A stretch of DNA of 64,000 nucleotides from Symbiodinium natans (GCA_905221605.1 CAJNDS010002001.1:737001-801000); one strand, 5' to 3'. Shown: positions 20,639-32,975, counted from the stretch's first letter. Notes: a model not told the origin generated them from the letters alone. A program made the numbers and translations.

Positions 20639-21656
20639 CTGCACGGAAGACAAGCCCATTTTAAGGGTTTAGGGGTTAGGGTTTAGGGTTTAGGGTGACC
20701 CAGGAGTCACCTGGGAATGAAAAAGGGGTACCCTTCTTGGTTTTTAGAAGGGGATTGGAAGGAAACCCCCAACCACAACAAAAGGAAATAAGGGCCTACT
20801 CCGGGTCCTAGCTATTGAAAGGTATGAAACATCTGACGCCAACTTGAGGGTTTAGGGTTTAGGGTTTAGGGTTTAGGATTCAGGGTTTAGGGCTACAGCC
20901 ATGTTCCTTAAGGAAAATATGCTAGCTAGTAAACAACGTGCATACCGGGTGGGCTAGAAGCCTGAAATCAAGCCCATATACACCCTGTTGTGTGGCTTCC
21001 TAACAGCTCTGGAATCCTGAAGGAGGGTTTAGGGTTCAGGGAATGAGGGTTTCAGATTTCGGGCTCGGATTCGCCCGGAGGCAGAACCACTACATCTGCA
21101 AGCGTGTGCTTCTTTGCAGTGTTCTCATCCTGGAGGATCAAATGAACCCTAAAGCTAAGCCCCAGAAATTGGCATGAAAAGAAGCGTGCCCTTTTTTAGT
21201 TTAAAGGGCCTTATTCAGGGAACCTAAACCCTAAAAAAAGGGAACGAGGGCCTACTCCGTCTCACTCCGGCTCCTAGAACATTGGAGATCAAATGCACTA
21301 TACAGAAGGAGCCCAAAACCCTGTTAGGGTTCATGTGATCAGTGCTCTGAACTAGGGTTCTTTTTGGGGGAAAACCCAAAGTAAGAGGGGCCGCCCTGTC
21401 ATAAGGACCCATAAAGGGACCATGCTCTAGAGCAAAATCACCACATCCCGAATTACACCCTAAACCCTAAACCCTACAACCTAAACGCTAAACCCTGAAC
21501 CCTAAACCCTACTACCCTACACCACCCTTGCTTAAGAGAAGTGACCATTTGCCCACTTGTTGTTCACTCGGGCGAAAGTTGAACCGCCACGAAGGGCTTA
21601 AGGCTCTAGGGCTTAGGGCTCAGGGCTTAGGGCTTAAGGCTGAGGGTTTGGGGTTT

Positions 21657-21775
21657 TAGGGTTCCACAACTGCTTCCGCCATGGTGTCCGCCCCGCTAGC
21701 TCTGGACACCCCGTCACCCGCACAGAGCTGCTTGGAGACCGGAAGTGGTTGATTAAGGAAGCCCTAAACCCTAAA
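21657..21775. other. Exon-like island, strand ambiguous
   Basis: The - strand reads FLNQPLPVSKQLCAGDGVSR, ASGADTMAEAVVEP then stop. The + strand reads FHNCFRHGVRPASSGHPVTR, TELLGDRKWLIKEAL. Repeat orientation on both sides favours +. Confidence 0.35.
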
Positions 21776-21797
21776 CCCTAAACTCTAAACCCTAAAC

Positions 21798-21885
21798 TCG
21801 TTGACTTTCTCCCCATGGTCCAAGACTTGAGCTCAAAACTCTCGGTACCTCCTAAGCAGCCTCGTCGCAGATTCTCTGATCGGCT
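21798..21885 (-). CDS. Most downstream exon in the phase chain
   Basis: Acceptor GGATGAG, donor ACGA/GTTTAGGG. Reads SRSENLRRGCLGGTESFELK, SWTMGRKST. Reading on into the repeat gives a stop within eight codons; splicing the short telomeric stretch also reaches a stop soon (RLP-stop). The gene may end here. Confidence 0.55.
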
Positions 21886-22130
21886 CTCATCCCAAGAGTG
21901 ACAAAGGTACAAGGTTTAGGGTTTAGGGTTTAGGGTTTCGGGTTTAGGGTTTAGGGTTTGGGGTAGGGATACTTTCGGGGCACTCAGTTATGCCCAAAGC
22001 CCAAAGCTAGAACCCCTGCACCGTAAACCTACTGGTTCTTGGTCTTGGTGGTAGTTTCAGGGTCTCTTAGCATGGGCCCTTGATTGCGCAATTCTTAAAA
22101 CTATACCCTGTCCAAAGGGCCCATACTTCA

Positions 22131-22241
22131 CTTGGCTGCACTCAGGAGGGTAGCTAAAATTAAACTTTTAGCTGCCTTAATAAGAAACCCAGTAAACCCC
22201 AAAAAGGTAAGGATCTAAAGTTACAGTAAAGTACCACAAAG
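22131..22241. mobile_element. Dispersed ~110-bp element, family A (five copies)
   Basis: Shares CTTGGCTGCAC, AGGAGGGTAGCTA, TTTTAGCTGCC, AAGGCTAAAGATCTAAAGTTACAG and a CACCACAAAG end with 33070-33173, 34897-35009, 49756-49867 and 50149-50260. The ends are weakly inverted (CTTGGCTGCAC / GTGCCACAAAG-like). All copies are in the same orientation and lie in spacers or introns. Confidence 0.8.
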
Positions 22242-22485
22242 TTCAGAACCCCCTAAGGAAAGTAAGGGACCATATTACGGGCCCATGTTTCTTCCCCAGA
22301 CTAAAGAGTTGGCGGGGAATGTGGGAAGCATATAGGTACCTTAACTCCCCCCCTCTTAAACAAATATATGGGATACCGCATTTTGAACAGGTTTAGGGTT
22401 TGGGGTTTCGGGTTTAGGGCTACTAAGAGCCAGTTGGTAAACCCTAAACCCTAAACCCAAAACCCAAAACCCTAAACCCTAAAAC

Positions 22486-22558
22486 CGGAAACGCCTTGAA
22501 GCGGAATCGGCGGCAAATCTCATCTGCCTGAGCCATCATGACCTGCGCGTCGTTCGAA
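22486..22558 (-). CDS. Exon
   Basis: Acceptor CTAAAAG, donor TTTCCG/GTTTTAGGG. Encodes SNDAQVMMAQADEICRRFRF, KAFP. Phase 0 at its end, matching 21885. Confidence 0.7.
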
Positions 22559-23234
22559 CTTTTAGGGTTTGGGGTTGAGGTAGTTTTGGGTTAGCACTAA
22601 AACCATACACCCGTAATTCCCTAAACCGTAAAACCCCCATCCCTGACAGTTGCGTTTAGGGTTTGGGTATTGGGCCGTCAAGGGTTTTACCCTAAACCCT
22701 AAACCCTAAAACCTAAACCCTAAACTCTCAACCCTAAACTCTAAACCCTAAACCCTAAACCCTAAAGCCTAAACTTGTACCCACGAGTCTTTAACCCTAC
22801 TATTGCCCTAAACCCTCAAGCCAAACTCCCTTGTACCTTCCAACCCTTCTGAACCCTAAACCCTAAACCCTAAACCCTAAACCCTAAACCCGAAACCCTA
22901 AACCCTAAACCACTATGACCCTATACCCGAAACCCTAGGCCTTCTGAAGCCTTCAGCCGTAAACCCTAAACCCTCGTCCCTAGCTTTCAACATACTGAAC
23001 TGTGTAATGTGTAACTTAAACGCCCGTACCAAGGATGTTTAGGGTTTAGGGTTTAGGGTTTGGGGTTTGGGGTTTAGGGTTTAGGGTTTGGGGTCATCGC
23101 CGAAGTGCTCCTGCTCGCAGCACCGCAATGACGAAAACCAAGCTCGCATTCGCAGCTATCGATGTTTAGGGTTTAGGGTTTAGGGTTTAGGGTTTAGGGG
23201 CAGAGGACCTTCTTCTGTGCCAGCGCCGTGGATC

Positions 23235-23450
23235 ACAGCCAACAATCAACAAGTTGCGGAGAGGGTGGATGGATATTGGAAGTCCACACTGGCGCAGTGG
23301 CAAAGTACATGGAGCCACATTACTGCGGATCCACTTGGGCCGCTTGGCCGGACTCCTCTCTGCTTGAGCGGCGCACTGAGCCCCTGACCATAAGACCAGA
23401 CTTACTGGATGCTGAGCTCGATGCCTGAATAGCTGCCAGCTGAATCATAC
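23235..23450. other. Open island of unclear role
   Basis: The - strand reads IQLAAIQASSSASSKSGLMV, RRSSREESGQAAQVDPQ up to a GTAATG donor. The + strand has a 66-codon frame. The exons on either side already splice in phase, so this may be an alternative exon or spacer. Confidence 0.3.
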
Positions 23451-23877
23451 GGGGATTCTTATGGTTTGGCTACGCTCTGCTGGGGGTTCCTTAGGGTTGG
23501 GTTTAGGGTTTAGGGTTTAGGGTTTAGGGTTTAGGGTTTAGGGTTTATAGGGTTTAGGGTTCAGGGTTCAGGGTTCAGGGTTCAGGGTTTAGGGTTTAGG
23601 GTTTAGGGTTTAGGGTTCAGCAGCTCCGGGTCGAGCAATCTTTACTTCCCTAACTCCAAACCTCAAAGATCCTGTGGGCAGTTTAGGGTTTAGGGTTTAG
23701 GGGGAGGGGGGGGAAGAGGTGGTATTATTTGTGCTATTGGGCTTCGGAGTTTGTAACTGTCTCAGGGTTTTAGGGCCTTAGGGTTTCATTTAGGGTGTTG
23801 GAGTATGGGTTTAGGGCTTTAGGATTTGATTTAGGGTTTAGGATTAAGGGTTCAGGGTGGAGGGATACGGCTCGGAC

Positions 23878-23948
23878 CCGAGCATGGGCGCCTTGATGGA
23901 GGTCTGAGGGGAGAATGGGAGGGCCAAGATGTTCACCACACGCCGAAC
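23878..23948 (-). CDS. Exon
   Basis: Acceptor CGCCTGAG, donor CTCGG/GTCCGAG. Reads VRRVVNILALPFSPQTSIKA, PML. Joins the next exon as MLGSNDAQVMMAQADEICRRF. Confidence 0.7.
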
Positions 23949-24471
23949 CTCAGGCGAGGATTGGGGTTTAGGGTTTAGGGTTTAGGGATTAGGGTTTAGG
24001 GTTTAGGGCTTAGGGTTTAGGGTTTAGGGTTTCGGGTTTCGGGTTTCGGTTTCGGGCTTGTAGGTTTAGGGCCTTGAGGGGTTTGGGGTTTGTAGGTTTA
24101 GGGTTGGCCTACCTTAGACCTTGGTAAGGGGAAAGCAGCTAGTTACTGCCCTCGACCCTTAACCTTAAACACTACTCGTTTACCCTTTCAGCCCTATAAG
24201 CCCCAAAAGCCCACTAACCCCCCTCCCCCTTATAACCACCAACCCTAAACCCCCCGTATACCCTCTATAATTATACCCCGTGATGATAAGGCTTAAGCCC
24301 TGTAAGCCCCCTAAGCCCAAAACCCTAAACCCTAATCCCTAAACCCTAAGCCCTAAACCCGAATCCTTAAACCCTAAACCCGAAACCCTAAACCTAAACC
24401 CCAAACCCTAAACCCTAAACCCTAGACCCTACACCCTAAACCCTAAACCCTGAAACTCCTATATCCCTCAA

Positions 24472-24560
24472 TATCGCAACCAGCTCTGGGAACTCCGGGC
24501 GGAGGCAACCAACACATCCTCCCCGCGGTCGGAGAGCTCCTGGTCCCCGCCAACATTTCG
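24472..24560. other. Exon-like island, frame undecided
   Basis: GC-rich and open in several frames on both strands (for example CLRPEFPELVAILRDI on -, NQLWELRAEATNTSS on +). Its position suggests an exon between 25355 and 23948. Confidence 0.3.
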
Positions 24561-25354
24561 GGTTTAGTGTTTAGGGTTTAGGAGTTCAGGGTTTAGGGTT
24601 AGAGTTTCTTTAGGAGTTCAGGGTTTAGGGTTAGAGTTTCTTTAGGGTTTAGGGTTCAGGGTTTAGGGTTGAAGGTTTGGGGTTTAGGGTTTAGGGTTTG
24701 GTTGAGGGTGCAGGGGTCTTAATCGCTTTCAGTAGTGTGCTTGGGGTTCGTGGTTTAGAAAGAGTGCAGTAAGGTTTAGGGTTTAGGGCTTAGGGTTGGG
24801 GATTTTGGTTGTTGGGGGGCCAGCAACTACCCTTAATAAGGGCTACAGGGCCCTTAGTCGCTTTGGTACCCGTAGGGTGCAAGACTTCAACGGGCTTATG
24901 CCCGATACCCTCAACCGCAAAACCCTAAACCTTTAACAAGGGGGAGGTATTGTGCCTAATTCCCTAAACCCGACACCCTACAACAAAAAAGGTGGTTTGA
25001 AGGTTTAGGTTTTAGGTGCTACAGTAGACACCCACAGGGTCCTAAGTACCTATATGGGGGACACTTACCCGAACCTTAACAGCAATTCCTATTATAGAAA
25101 TCCTACTTTCTGCTATAGAGGTACTTAAGGACCCTTAGGGTTTAGGGTTTAGGGTTTAGGGTTTAGGGTTTAGGGTTTAGGGTTTAGGGGTTTCGGGGTT
25201 TCGGGGTTCAGGGATTTAGGATGTAGGGTATTGTTGAAGAAGCCAAAACCCCAACACCACGCCGAAGCCTACTTTAAACCCTTCAGCAGCAGCAAAGGGT
25301 TAAGGGTTAAGGGTTTAGGGTTTAGGGTTTAGGGTTTAGGGTTTGAAAGTTGAC

Positions 25355-25410
25355 CCCGCCTGGTAGTAGGAAGCACTTGCGAACTCGAAGTTCTGATCCT
25401 CATGGTCACC
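25355..25410 (-). CDS. Exon
   Basis: Acceptor TTAATTAG, donor GCGGG/GTCAAC. Reads GDHEDQNFEFASASYYQAG. In phase with the preceding exon. The flanking repeats are inverted relative to the usual pattern. Confidence 0.6.
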
Positions 25411-25527
25411 CTAATTAAACCCTAAACCCTAAACCCTAAACTCCACAACCCACAACCCCGAAACCCTTAATCCTAAGGGCCCCCAAAGCCTTGCAACCGT
25501 GAAACCGCAAACTAACACTCATCTTGG

Positions 25528-25622
25528 TAGCCCAGTAACCACATTATTATAAGGGTACCCTTTTTGTGATAAGGGAACCTTGAACCCCAAAAAAAGGAAA
25601 AGGGTACCACTGGGCTACCAAG
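25528..25622. mobile_element. Foldback element, family G (introner relative)
   Basis: GGTAGCCCAGTAACC at the left and GGTACCACTGGGCTACC at the right, with AAGGGTACCCTTTTT inside. Related to the ankyrin-gene insertion at 45925-46021. Confidence 0.75.
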
Positions 25623-26352
25623 TCATTCAAAACTTCTTCCGAAGCCCAAAGCCCCGCCCAAAAAACCATCGAGTTGCAAGGCACCAGCCTTGCTCCACGA
25701 TGGTTCAGCGGTTTAGGGCTTAGGGTTTAGGGGTTAGGGTTTAGGGTTTAGGGTTTAGGGTTCAGGGCCCAGGGCAACAGCTACTTCAGCCACCGAAACC
25801 CACCCAAACTCCAAAATCACTAAACCCTACTCCCAACTCCGAACTCTGCGCGCAGAAACCCTTAAACTTGAGCCAAGACGCAATAGCCTTAAACCCAGCG
25901 AAGTCTGCAGCTGTTTGGGGGGGTAGGGTTGCCACTTCCCCCCCCCGCAAAACTCTGACAGGTAGGGTGGCCCCCGGACTCTACAAACCACGCACCCTAA
26001 ACCCGAAACCCTAAACCCTGAACCCTAAACCCTAAACCCCTAAACCCGAAACCCTAAACCCTGAACCCGTTACTTGAGGGTTCCGGGTTGAGGGAACTGG
26101 GGGCTACCTGTAATCATGGGCCCCTCTATTTTACCCCCCCCTAGGTTCCCCGCCCCCCCCCCCCCCCCCCCCCCCCGTAAAAACAACCTGAACTAACCAT
26201 AAATATCCCGAAAAAACCTTGGTTATGGGGGGGAACTAGCGGGGGGGTAGCATAGAGGGGGATAGTATCCCTAAAACCCTAAACCCTAAACCCTAAACTC
26301 TACAGTCTATAGCGGAAAGGGGGGGGGGGGTACTGGGGGGTAAAGCTCAAGC

Positions 26353-26413
26353 TTCCGCGAGAGCGCTGACGATCTCGAGGCGCTCGTCCCCGAACGCGGT
26401 GTCCAAGACCTCT
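26353..26413 (-). CDS. Exon
   Basis: Acceptor GGAAGAG, GC donor GAA/GCTTGAGC. Encodes EVLDTAFGDERLEIVSALAE. Without the GC donor the frame ends two codons later at TGA. Confidence 0.65.
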
Positions 26414-26840
26414 CTCTTCCGGGAATAGGGTTTGGGGTTTAGTGCTTCGGGTTTAGGATATACTTGGAGGTTCAGGGTACTGATTCACCAATTATAGCTG
26501 TACGTAATTATAACTGTACTTATACGCCCCTTAAGTGCCCTAATATGGATATAAGTACAGTTAGTTCTTTTGGGTTTGGGGCTTGGGGTTTAGGGTTACG
26601 GGATTGGGGGTTTGGGGCCTTGGGGTTGGGAAATTGGGGTTTAGGGTTTGGGGTTTGGGATTTAGGGTTTAGGGCTCGGGCCCTTAGAGCCCTACACCTT
26701 CCCATGGTCAACATCCTGGAGCAGAAAGAAGAAGACGAGGGTTTAGGTATCTAAACCCTAAACCCTGGACCCTAAACCCTAAACCCTAAACCCTGGACCC
26801 TAAACCCTAAACCCTAAACCCTAAAGCCTAAACCCTAAAC

Positions 26841-26945
26841 CCCAGAGCACAGTCGGAAGATGCCAGGGGAGCCTTCAGCACCGAGAGGAACGTGTCATCC
26901 CTGAGGACACCCGAGGTGAGGATGACCAGCATGTATTGGGCAGTC
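26841..26945 (-). CDS. Second TIR-like core exon
   Basis: Acceptor CACCCAG, donor CTGGG/GTTTAGGG. Reads TAQYMLVILTSGVLRDDTFL, SVLKAPLASSDCAL, which parallels the strand D region of TIR domains (VLVxLTxGVL). Both overhangs agree with the neighbours. Confidence 0.75.
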
Positions 26946-27455
26946 CTGGGTGTGGGTTTAAGGGTTTAGGGTTTAGGGTTTGGGGTTTAGGGTTTAGGGT
27001 TTAGGAGTTAGGAGTTAGGAGAGGGGTTTAGGGTTTCGGGTTTAGGGTGCAGGGTGTAAGGGTTGAGGGTTGAAGGGTTGAGGATTTGAGGGCGTGAGGG
27101 CTTAAGGGCTTGGGATTTAGGGGTTCAGGGGTTTCGGGGGTTTAGTGGTGTAGGGTGTCGGGTTTCCTGCAGGTATGGGGTTGTTGTGTTTGGTTTGAGG
27201 TGGGTGGGGAGGAGGGGTTGGGTAAGGGGCTGAGGGATTTAATTTAGGGATTCAGGGTGTTATAGGGTTGAGGGGCTGGGTGAGCAAGACTGTAGTCGTT
27301 CCGGCTTTGGCGTGGGGTTCAGGGATGCCCCTATAAACCCAAAACCCACACCCCTAAATCCTAAACCCTAAACCCTAAACCCTAAACCCTAAACCCCGTA
27401 CCTTAAACCCTAACCCTAAACCCTAAACCCTACATCCCACCAAAGTTTAGGGGGC

Positions 27456-27537
27456 CCTCTCTCCAAGCACAGTCGCCTCGCGGCCTGCAGGGCGTCCTCA
27501 ACGCACGTGACCTGGGTGTTGAGGGCCATTTGTGGGG
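27456..27537 (-). CDS. Exon
   Basis: Acceptor CTAAAAG. Reads PQMALNTQVTCVEDALQAAR, RLCLERG. The 3' boundary is one of several GC or GA donors; the GC in GG/GCCCCC keeps phase with the next exon. Confidence 0.6.
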
Positions 27538-27722
27538 CTTTTAGAGTGTGGGGCCCTAAACCCTAAACCCTAAACCCTAAACCCTAAACCCTAAACCCTA
27601 TAAACCCTAAACCCTAAACCCTAAACCCTAAACCCTAAACCCTAAACCCTAAACCCTAAACCCTAAACCCTAAACCCTAACCCTAAACCCTAAATCCTCA
27701 AGCCTCAACCCTAAACCCCAAC

Positions 27723-27799
27723 CCTTGAAGCAGGGACAGGTGGCCAGCCAGGCGTGCTTTCGGGTCCGCTCCATGACCATATCTCGCAGCACCTTTGGT
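27723..27799 (-). CDS. Exon
   Basis: Acceptor TTCAACAG, donor CAAGG/GTTGGGG. Reads PKVLRDMVMERTRKHAWLAT then CPCFK. The overhang matches the exon at 27537. Confidence 0.65.
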
Positions 27800-28626
27800 C
27801 TGTTGAAGGTTTGCTGAAGGTTCAGGGTTTAAGCTTACGGTTTAGGGTGGTATTATATACCCCAATCCCCTAATATTAACGCCCCCCCCCCCCTCCTCCC
27901 AATAGAAACTCGACATGTGTTTCTAATATTAGGGGGATGTTTTCATCCAAATGTCATGTTTGGGTCCAAAGGGATTCGGGGCTAACCCTAAACCCTAAAC
28001 CCTAAACCCTAAACCCTAAACCCTAAACCCTAAACCCTAAACCCTAACGTAGGCTAGGAGGGGAGGGAGCCTCCGGCTGGTTGGCTTGAGGGTTTTGGGA
28101 GCCCCTGACCCCGCCCCGCCCAATTCGGAATGGGGCTTAACAGGCGGGCTCGCTTTCTTTCGGAGAAACTTAGCTTTGGAGTAGACCCTGGAAAAAAAAG
28201 TATATACTTTTTAGGTATAAGTAGCTATAAAAGGAACGCAGAACCAAAAAAAGTATTAAAGTATAGTACTCCAAGACCCAGGAAAGTGCTTCTATGACTA
28301 GGGTTGCGTTTTAAAAAAAAGGGAGAAGGAATTTCCTGGGGCCCCATTTACCTGCAGTTTTTCCAGGGTTGTAGCTTCTAACTTGGGGGTGCTGACTACG
28401 AATCTGTAGCTAAAGGTCCCAAGCAAACCCTAAACCCTAAACCCGAAACCCCAAAACCCAAACCCTAACCCTAAAACCCTAAACCCTCAACCCGAAACCC
28501 CAAACCCAAAACCCCAAACCCCAAACCCCAAGCCCTAAACACCAAACCCCAGCCCTAAACCCCAAACCCTAAACCCTAAACCCAAAACCCTAAACCCGAA
28601 ACCCTAAACCCTAAACCCTAAACCCA

Positions 28627-28715
28627 AAACCCTCACGGCGCCTGGCAGGTCATGCGCCCCTCCGAGCTGCTGAGGCATCCCAGCCTCGCCAGGGCCAAGT
28701 GCCCATTGGGGCACG
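28627..28715. other. Exon-like island, strand ambiguous
   Basis: The - strand reads NGHLALARLGCLSSSEGRMT with donor GTGAGG. The + strand reads VMRPSELLRHPSLARAKCPL between CAG and CAG/GTTTAGGG. The flanking repeat orientation matches the - strand pattern. Confidence 0.4.
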
Positions 28716-29169
28716 CAGGTTTAGGGTTTAGGGTTTAGGGTTTAGGGTTAAGGATTCAGGGTTAAGGGTTTAGGGTTAAGGGTTTAGGGTTTCGGGGTTA
28801 AGGGTTCAGGTTTTTCGGAAGTGGGCTGAAAATCGGAATAAAGGGTTTCAACTCCCACCCCCACGCCGCCACGACAATATGGGTTATAGAGGGGGTGGGG
28901 CTTAAGGGTTGCGGGCTTCGGAAGGTTTAGGGCTAAAGGGAGAGGAAGACAATATGCGGAATTCCAATCAGAGTTTAGAGTTTAAGGTGTATAGCTGAGG
29001 GAAGAATGGGGTTTGGGGTTTAGGGTCTAGGGTTAAAGGGGCTTCAGGCTAAACTAAACCAAAAAAAACCAAATTCAACCCAAAATCCCAAAACTCTTGA
29101 GCAGGCTCCTAAGGTCAAGCCTGCCCGTTGGGGTGCAGGGTTTAGGATTTAGGGCTCAAGGTGTAGGAC

Positions 29170-29236
29170 TTAGGGTCTTGCATCCAAGAAGCACGACGAT
29201 GTTGGGAGACATGTCAGCGGTAAGGCTGCGTGACTC
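29170..29236 (-). CDS. Exon with a TIR-like strand
   Basis: Acceptor GTTGCAG, donor CTAA/GTCC. Reads ESRSLTADMSPNIVVLLGCK then TL. PNIVVLLGCKTL looks like a buried strand of a TIR-type fold. Confidence 0.6.
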
Positions 29237-30454
29237 CTGCAACCCCCTCGAAGCTCCAAAACCCTTAGAGGGTAGGGGTTTGAGCCCGAAACAATAGACC
29301 CTAACGGACACCCATGGTGGGACGGAGTTCTTTGAGGGGTTTAGGGTTTTGGGTTTAGGGATATAGGATTTAAGGCTTTAGGGATACAGGGTTTCTTTGA
29401 GGGGTTTAGTGATTAGGCTGCTGAATTAGAGGCTATTTGGGCGCGTAACACGCTCTGAAAAAATGAGCCCATGGCTCAAGGCTCGAGGTTGCTGAATATG
29501 TGGCACCGGGAGAGCATAGGGGTGGGGTGTGGGCGGGGGGGGGGGCGGGGGGTGACAGAGTATGGCACTTTTTTTGGAGTTTACAATTTAGGGTTCAGCC
29601 TTTGGCGTCGTCCTCGTAGCCTAGAAAAAACGGGTTTACGGTTTAGGGTAACCGAAAACCTGGCGTCCCAGACTCTGAAACCCATGGAACACTCTAGATC
29701 ACCAACCGCAGCACAAGAAGACTCGTGCCCGTCGGTTGATTTTGAAAGTGGTGTATGTATGTGTATATATATGTTCTGATATTATATAACTATATATATA
29801 TATATATATAATGAGTCTTTATGTTTCTGCTTATTTTAATTTAGATCCGGGTGCCCTCCCCCCCCCCCCCCCCCCCCCCCCCCCCCATCCTCCCAACGGT
29901 CCCGTCCCCCCACCCCCCCACCCGTCCCGTGGTGTGCTTGGCTGAGGGGTGGGGGTAGGCTTGGGTTTAATGCTTCGGGGTTAAGGTTTAGGGTCCCTTC
30001 CCCTGCGGTGTGGTTGGGGGGGTGTGGGGTTAGAGTTTAAGGTTTATGTTTAGGGTTTAGGGTTTAGGGTTTAGGGTTTAGGGTTTAGGGTTTAGGGTTT
30101 AGGGTTTAGGGTTTGGGGTTTGGGGTTTGGGGTTTAAGGTTTAGGATTTAGCGCGGATACCGTTGGGAGCATAACCCTTGCAAAAAGTGAATGGGCTTCG
30201 ATATGAATGTCGGGATCGGTCTAGGACGTAAGATTTCGGGTTTAGGAGCCATCTCCCTGTGCCAGACAATCGACTACTGCAGCATAGGGGTGTAGGATCC
30301 TGGCATCCTGAACCTCAAGCCCCTAAATCCTAAACCTTAAACCCCAAACCCCAAACCCCAAACCCAACCCTAAACCCTAAACCCTAACCCCCCCCCCCCC
30401 CCCCCCCCCCCAAAGGCCCATCCAAAAAGCCTCCCTTCGTCTCCTTCTGAGAGG

Positions 30455-30510
30455 TTCGCCGCTCAATTCTCCGGCAGGCGCTCCTCGGCATGCATCAAGC
30501 TCGAGGCTTG
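30455..30510 (-). CDS. Candidate exon, boundaries unsure
   Basis: Reads SSLMHAEERLPEN after acceptor CCCAAG, then a TGA. Several GC donors precede the stop. A longer overlapping frame (LDACRGAPAGELSGEPLRRR) is also open. Confidence 0.35.
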
Positions 30511-31354
30511 GGGTCTAGGGGTTAGGGGTTTAGGGGTTTAGGGGTCTAGGGGCGGGTTTAGGGGTTTAGGGGTTTAGGGGTTTAGGGGTTTAGGGGTTTA
30601 GGGTTTAGGGTGTAGGGTTTAGGGTGTAGAGGTTTAGGGGTTTAGGGGTTTAGGGGTTTAGGGTTTAGGGTTTAGGGTGTAGGGGTTGAAGGGTTCAGGG
30701 GTTGAAGGGTTTAGGGTTTCGGAGTTTTAGGGTTCAGGGGTTGAAGGGTTTAGGAGTTGAAGGGTTTGGTGTTTCGGGTTGAGGGTGAAGGGTGTAAAAG
30801 GGCCGCGTAGGGTAGCTTCTGCTCGGTCATGGTGATATTGGGGTTTCGGGTCTTGGGCTTTAGCGCAAACCAAGGAACCCTAAACCACAAGTATAGTCGA
30901 TGAGGGCCTTGAGCCTTTGCATTGAGAATTGAAACGACCGTATCCCTAAATCCTAAACCTTAAACCCTAGACCCTAAACCCTAAACCCAAAGGAGGGACC
31001 CTCAAAATCCCGAAAAACCTGAACCCCCCAAACCAACTCCAAAGGCCTCTGACCGCTAAGCCCCTAAACCCCTTAAACCGAAACCCTAAACCTAAAAAAC
31101 CCTGAGCCCTAAGCCCCAAACCCCCAAAACCCCAAACCCCTAAACCTGAAAGAACCCGATAAAGCCCAAACCCCCAAATCCCCAAACCCAAACCCCAAAA
31201 CCTTAAACACCCTAAAGCCCTGAGCCCTGAAACCTAAACCCCCAGACCCACAAACCCCCAAACCCCCAAACCCCTGAACACCTGCCTGACGGAGCGCCTT
31301 CTTTCCTTGAAGACAGGTTTAGGGTTTAGGGTATAGGGGTTCGGGGTTCAGGGC

Positions 31355-31396
31355 CAAGTTGCTGGAGGACTTGGGTCACCACGTCCTCCTGCTTGC
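31355..31396 (-). CDS. Short exon
   Basis: Acceptor CTCTGAG, GC donor CTTG/GCCCTG. Reads KQEDVVTQVLQQL, in phase after RLLS of the preceding exon. Confidence 0.6.
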
Positions 31397-31687
31397 CTCA
31401 GAGGAACGGGCGTTGAGGGGGTTATGGGGTTTATAAGTTCTATGGGACTGTTCATGGGGTTCATAGGGCTTTCTTGAGGGTGATGGTTTGTTGGGTTTGT
31501 GGAGGTTCAGGGTACTTCTCACCCCAGTTAATTATAGTTGCACGTATGCACGTGTAACCCCCCTGAGTCCTCTAAGTAGGTTGTAAGTAGACTTCATGGG
31601 GGTTATAAGTAGCCATGTAAAGCCCACCGCAGACACTGTTTCAGCCGACTCATGCCTATAACGAACTCTACACTGTCGACGGCTTAC

Positions 31688-31912
31688 TCAAGAGGCGGTC
31701 GATCCAATATCCGGCTTCTGTGTGGGGCTCGTGCTTCGCGACTTTCTTCTCCATTCTTTCCAGCCCGAGCCCCTGTGGCGCTTCGTCGGTCCATGGGCTT
31801 TTTTCCCTCGAGTCTCGTGGAGAAACGCGGTGTTTGCAACAGCCGGAGGGCCCAAGACGGGTCGAGGCTTCCAGCTTGCCATGTCTGGCCCAGAGTTGCG
31901 CTCCCACCAGCC
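31688..31912 (-). CDS. Longest exon, 225 nt
   Basis: Acceptor CTCGTAG, donor TTGA/GTAAGC. All three frames of this GC-rich island are open, but the phases of both neighbours select the frame LVGAQLWARHGKLEASTRLG ... LGLERMEKKVAKHEPHTEAG, YWIDRLL. Basic and polar; no fold was recognised. Confidence 0.65.
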   Translation of the reverse strand, partial: GWWERNSGPDMASWKPRPVLGPPAVANTAFLHETRGKKAHGPTKRHRGSGWKEWRRKSRSTSPTQKPDIGSTAS

Positions 31913-32459
31913 CTACGAGGTTTTAGGGGCTTAGGGTTACAAATCTTTCCGGGTTAGGGTGTCAAGGCTTAAGGGCGTTAGGGGTTTAGGGTTGCGGGGT
32001 TTAGGGGTGTAGGGTGGTTTAGGGTAGTATAGGGGTCCGGGTTCCGGGTTTAGGGTTCAATTACGGGTTTAGGGGTTTAGGGTTTAGGGTTACGGGTTTA
32101 GGGTTGAAGGTTCTTTGGTTTCGTGGCCAGGGCTTGGGGTGAAAGGCATACCTTGAGGAGGGTTTCGGGTTGAGGGTTTGGGGTTTAGGGTTAGGGTTTA
32201 GGGTTTAGGGCTTAGGGCTTAGGATCTCGGGTTTAGGGTTTAGGGGTCATCTAGCCGCACGTTCCGAACGCATGGCCGAAGCTCTCTCAAAAACCTGAAA
32301 TCTGAGACGAACGAGAAATCCTGAACATGAAAACCTTACTAGGGTTTAGGCTCTAGGGTCTAGGGTTTAGGGTTTGGTCCTCCGTATACTAACAGTCTAA
32401 ACCCTTACCCCCTAGTATACTCCCTATGTTCGTATCAGGAGGAACAGCCCAACCCTTAC

Positions 32460-32522
32460 TTCTTGAAGGTGTTAGCGGCTCTGGGGGCACCCCAGCCTGA
32501 GCCATCATGAGACAATGCATGG
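32460..32522 (-). CDS. Exon
   Basis: Acceptor ACTTCAAG, donor AGAA/GTAAGG. Reads MHCLMMAQAGVPPEPLTPSR. In phase on both sides. Confidence 0.7.
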
Positions 32523-32899
32523 CTTGAAGTTTAGGGTTTAGGGTTTAGGGTTTAGGGTCTCGGGTTTAGGGTTAGGGGATAAGGTGTAGGGTTTGAGGGT
32601 TTAGTGTTTTTTGCATAATATCATCGGACTCCTTATGATACAGGATCCCCCAGGCAGGGCTCCAAATGTACACAAAAGGAGGGGGCAAAAGCAAGTGCAA
32701 AAACCTAGACTGACAAAAAAAAGTCCTGACTGCTCTAAACCGTAAACCTCTCTCCCCAAACCCTGAACCAACCCTAAACCCTAAACCCTAAACTCTAAAC
32801 CCTAAAACCTACATCTTTGAACCCTAAACCCTAAACCCTAAACCCTAAACCCCAAACCCTAAACCCCAAACCCCAAACCCTAAACCCTAAACCCTAAAC

Positions 32900-32975
32900 C
32901 CTGGCCAAAGGGGCTTTGACTTCCGAAGGCATCGAAGTCGAGGATGCGTGCCGAAGGTAGCGTTCGGTAGCACTC
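32900..32975 (-). CDS. Exon, second half of the TIR-like region
   Basis: Acceptor AAGAAGAG, donor CCAGG/GTTTAGGG. Encodes ECYRTLPSARILDFDAFGSQ, SPFGQ. The overhang matches the exon at 32522. Confidence 0.7.
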